A stretch of DNA of 64,000 bases, taken from assembly GCA_028753945.1 (NCBI GenBank), contig JAPNXP010000002.1:186001-250000 (forward strand), in the 5' to 3' direction. A program made the translations under genes and the position numbers. The notes beneath the pieces are model-generated. The model was not told the origin of the DNA, did not search any database, and saw nothing but the letters and a program-made list of their open reading frames with translations. Below, piece by piece: positions 61,626 to 64,000 of this stretch. Source of the DNA: Hexactinellida sp. DTS-2022 (lineage: Eukaryota; Porifera; Hexactinellida). The first letter of the stretch is position 1. Every line of letters starts with the position of its first letter.

Positions 61626-64000
61626 CTATAACTTTGCTTGCGTCATTAGTTCCAGTTTGGCCACGAGAGTGAGATGTACTTCATCTGGGCCGTCTGCTAT
61701 TCTCAGAGATCTGGCTCCCGAATAGAAACTGGCAATAGGTGTATCCTGGCTAACCCCCATGCCTCCGTGAATCTGAAGACACCTGTCTATCACGCGACAA
61801 GCCATTTGTGGAACTGACACCTTAATCATTGACACCTCTTTTCTAGCCGCCTAATTAGAATGTTATATAAAGGTTTTGAAGGGGATCGTAATATGTACAG
61901 TAGACTCTGTTAATAGGAACACAGATAAGGGAATATCGGTTAAGGAGTACAAGGTTAATTACTATACAAATGCATGCAAGTGACTCCGGTTAATACGAAT
62001 TCCGGATAATACGAACATATTAAGACGGTCCCCTGGTGTTCCTATTAACAGAGTCTACTGTATCTATAATCGGAACTATGTATCTATAACCGGAACTTAC
62101 CCTTGGTCCCGCTTTATCGATATAGAAAGCAGTTTGCAGAACTAGCAATCTCGCCTGGTCGATTTCAATCCTACTTAGTGCGATCGCTTCTTGAGCCATG
62201 CCATGCTCCGCTATCCTCTTTCCGAATACTTTCCTGTTTATGGCACGTTTGCATGCGAGCTCCAAACACCTTTCTGCCATTCCTATGAGTCTCATGCAAT
62301 GGTGGATCCTACCGGGTCCCAATCTGCCCTGCGAGATCTCAAAACCGCACCCCTCTCCCAGGATTATGTTCTCTTTTGGAACCCGAACCTAAATACAGTA
62401 GAACCTCGTTAGTACGGACACCGGTAATACGAATTCCAGTTAATACGAACACTATTTCAGTCCCCTTCAAAGCCTTTTCAATACAAATGATATTGGTTAA
62501 TACGAATTCCGGTTAAGTTAATACGAACACTTTTTCAGTCCCCTTCAAAGCCTTTTCCCTCAATACAAATGATATTGGATAATACGAATTCTGGATAAGG
62601 AGTACACATTTTGACGGTCCCCTGGTGTTCCTACTAACGAGGTTCTACTGTAGTTCCAATTGGAACTAAACACGTACCTGATTGAATTCCATTTCAAAGT
62701 GTCCGTGTGGGGCATCATCATACCCGAATACGGTCATAGGACGTATGAGTCTAATCCCCTTAGTCTCGGCTGGCACAAGAATAACGGAATGACGCTTATG
62801 TCTCGGCAACTTCTCCCCGGGATCACTAGTGCCTAGCACCAAATACACTCTACATTTCACATCACCTGCGCCAGATATCCACCATTTGTGGCCATTAACG
62901 ACATAATCGGAACCATCTGGGATAATTGTGCATTGCATGTTTGTAGCATCACTCGACGCAACTTCAGGTTCAGTCATAGCAAAAGCAGATTTTATGTCTC
63001 CGTTCAAAAGTGGTACGAGCCATCTAGCCTTCTGTTTGGCTGTGCCGTACATCCATAGTGTTTCCATGTTCCCTGTATCAGGCGCGGCGCAGTTGAACAC
63101 GGAAGCCGACAACGGAAACCGACCTGTCTCTTCTGCTATGAGCGCATACTCCATCTGAGTCAAGCCACACATTCCTATGGGAAGTGGAACTATTAACCAC
63201 AAAGTTACAGGTTATAAAATGTTTGAGTTTTAGCGCGTAAATTGGGAAATGAATTACGCGCCAATATTTCGGCGCGTTAATTATACCATAGATAGTTCTA
63301 GTTCCACTTACCTGGTAGGAATTGTAAGCGCGTGAAATTAGAAAATAATCTCGCATAATTTGCGCGCCAATATTTCGGCGCGTTAATTATACCATAGATA
63401 GTTCCAGTTCCATTTACCTGGTAGGAATTGTAAGCGCGTGAAATTAGAAAATAATCCCGTATAATTTGCGCGCCAATATTTCGGCGCGTTAACCCTCGTC
63501 TGGCTAGGAATGTAAAATTGAAACTGAAAGTTAATTGAATTTCAATTGAAAGTGAAAGTGAAAGTGGGGTTTTTCTATTTATACCTTTTACCCCAAGCCA
63601 GCCGAGGGTTTTAATTATACCATAGATAGTTCCAGTTCCACTTACCTGGTAGGAATAAATTCCATAATCCTTCTTTCTTTGCTTTCACTTTCAAATTCTC
63701 TAAAGTTGGTATCAACTTCCATTTTGGCGGTTCATTAATTTCGGCAATAATCTTGAGTTCATTTGGATACACGAATTCATTCATAAATGCTTTGACTCGC
63801 GCAAGCATTTCTCTTCCTTTCGGTGTCAAATTAATGAAATCTGAAACTGTCGGTTGTACATAGCCTATAGTTCCGGTTAGGTTTAGAGCTAGCTTTATGA
63901 TTGGTTGGATTGCGTCACCGAATAACTTAGCTTGTGAACTAGAAGCGTTTCCAGTGAAAGCCCGCCCATACACACCCTGGAGAATTGAAGCTATTTTAAA
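61626..64000 (-). CDS. ACAD11: ACAD11/ACAD10-like acyl-CoA dehydrogenase, 5' part outside the window
   Basis: Four exons in phase: open to the edge-63641, 63174-62678, 62388-62101 and 61850-61626. Together they encode the C-terminal dehydrogenase domain (~450 residues). Motifs: [58 protein letters not shown] and [10 protein letters not shown] with [10 protein letters not shown]. These FAD-dependent enzymes oxidise long- or 4-hydroxy acyl-CoAs in mitochondria or peroxisomes. The kinase-like N-terminal domain of ACAD10/11 would lie to the right of the window. Two introns are occupied by MITEs, and another by tandem copies of a donor site. Confidence 0.92.
61898..62060. mobile_element. MITE family B copy in an ACAD11 intron
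   Basis: Ends CAGTAGACTCTGTTAATAGG / CCTATTAACAGAGTCTACTG are perfect and flanked by TA. It lies between the last two exons. This is the best-preserved family B copy in the window. Confidence 0.93.
62396..62650. mobile_element. MITE family A copy beside a splice acceptor
   Basis: Ends CAGTAGAACCTCGTTAGTA / CTACTAACGAGGTTCTACTG. The internal TTTCAGTCCCCTTCAAAGCC block is duplicated, making it longer than other copies. It fills nearly the whole intron between 62388 and 62678: the acceptor on the minus strand is only seven bases beyond the element's end. Confidence 0.9.
63225..63660. repeat. Tandem repeat carrying extra copies of an exon end and donor
   Basis: A ~108-bp unit (GCGCGCCAATATTTCGGCGCG, then ATAGATAGTTCCAGTTCC, then CTTACCTGGTAGGAATT) occurs three times, ending near 63317, 63425 and 63650. 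On the minus strand each copy contains TTCCTACCAG|GTAAG, the exon end and donor of ACAD11. Only the 63650 copy continues into the real exon. Confidence 0.88.
63493..63610. mobile_element. Small piggyBac-like MITE inside the tandem repeat
   Basis: Ends CCCTCGTCTGGCT / AGCCAGCCGAGGG lie next to TTAA on the left (63489-63492) and TTTTAA on the right. It interrupts the third repeat unit, whose other copies read CGGCGCGTTAATTATACC without it. CCC ends and TTAA targets are piggyBac hallmarks; the two extra T bases weaken this. Confidence 0.7.

Overview
This is a stretch of animal nuclear DNA. Short spliced introns, a eukaryotic tRNA-Leu, and clear homologues of Deltex, NWD1, BRCA1 (RING part), myosin regulatory light chain, DNAJC19, NPC2, METTL18, LYRM1, TACO1, KYAT3, MMADHC and ACAD11 place it in Metazoa. 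Compact gene spacing, many Death-effector-like, NHL-repeat and NACHT-WD40 genes and AT-rich spacers fit a sponge. From memory the NHL family resembles glass-sponge (hexactinellid) proteins, but the sequence alone does not prove this. Most exon borders below were placed by matching GT/AG sites and reading phase by eye.

Layout. 1-2.4 kb: a coiled-coil gene whose intron holds a near-palindromic 42-bp minisatellite. 2.5-8.2 kb: three tandem coiled-coil/DUSP genes (the third broken by a stop), DNAJC19, and a 945-bp foldback. 9-11.3 kb: an NHL gene split by a transposon with RSS/Transib-like ends. 11.3-13.7 kb: transposon debris. 13.8 kb: a bZIP gene. 15.3-19.6 kb: three tandem myosin regulatory light chain genes. 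20.4-28.8 kb: an NWD1-like NACHT-WD40 gene with an immunoglobulin-superfamily receptor gene nested in one intron on the same strand. 29-38.6 kb: a cluster of multi-exon 7TM receptor genes (three apparently intact, one pseudogene) with several polymorphic-looking insertions. 39-41.3 kb: NPC2-like and Deltex-like genes. 42.5-43.7 kb: an intact inverted copy of the NHL gene, with promoter. 44.5-48.4 kb: an unknown RGG/proline-rich gene, an unknown acidic gene, METTL18 and LYRM1. 48.6-54.8 kb: a death-fold cluster interrupted by a TACO1-like gene. 55-58.3 kb: KYAT3 and an intronless member of the 7TM family. 58.6-64 kb: MMADHC, tRNA-Leu(CAG), a BRCA1-like RING fragment and the 3' part of an ACAD11-like gene.

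Two themes stand out. First, signalling and immune-type gene families (DUSP, NHL, NWD1, IgSF, 7TM, DED) lie together as local duplications beside single-copy mitochondrial genes (DNAJC19, LYRM1, TACO1, KYAT3, MMADHC, ACAD11). Second, the window is full of small non-autonomous DNA transposons, several with a visible empty site in a paralogue. A short motif, AGTTCC/GGAACT, is hugely over-represented in introns, spacers and even coding sequence.
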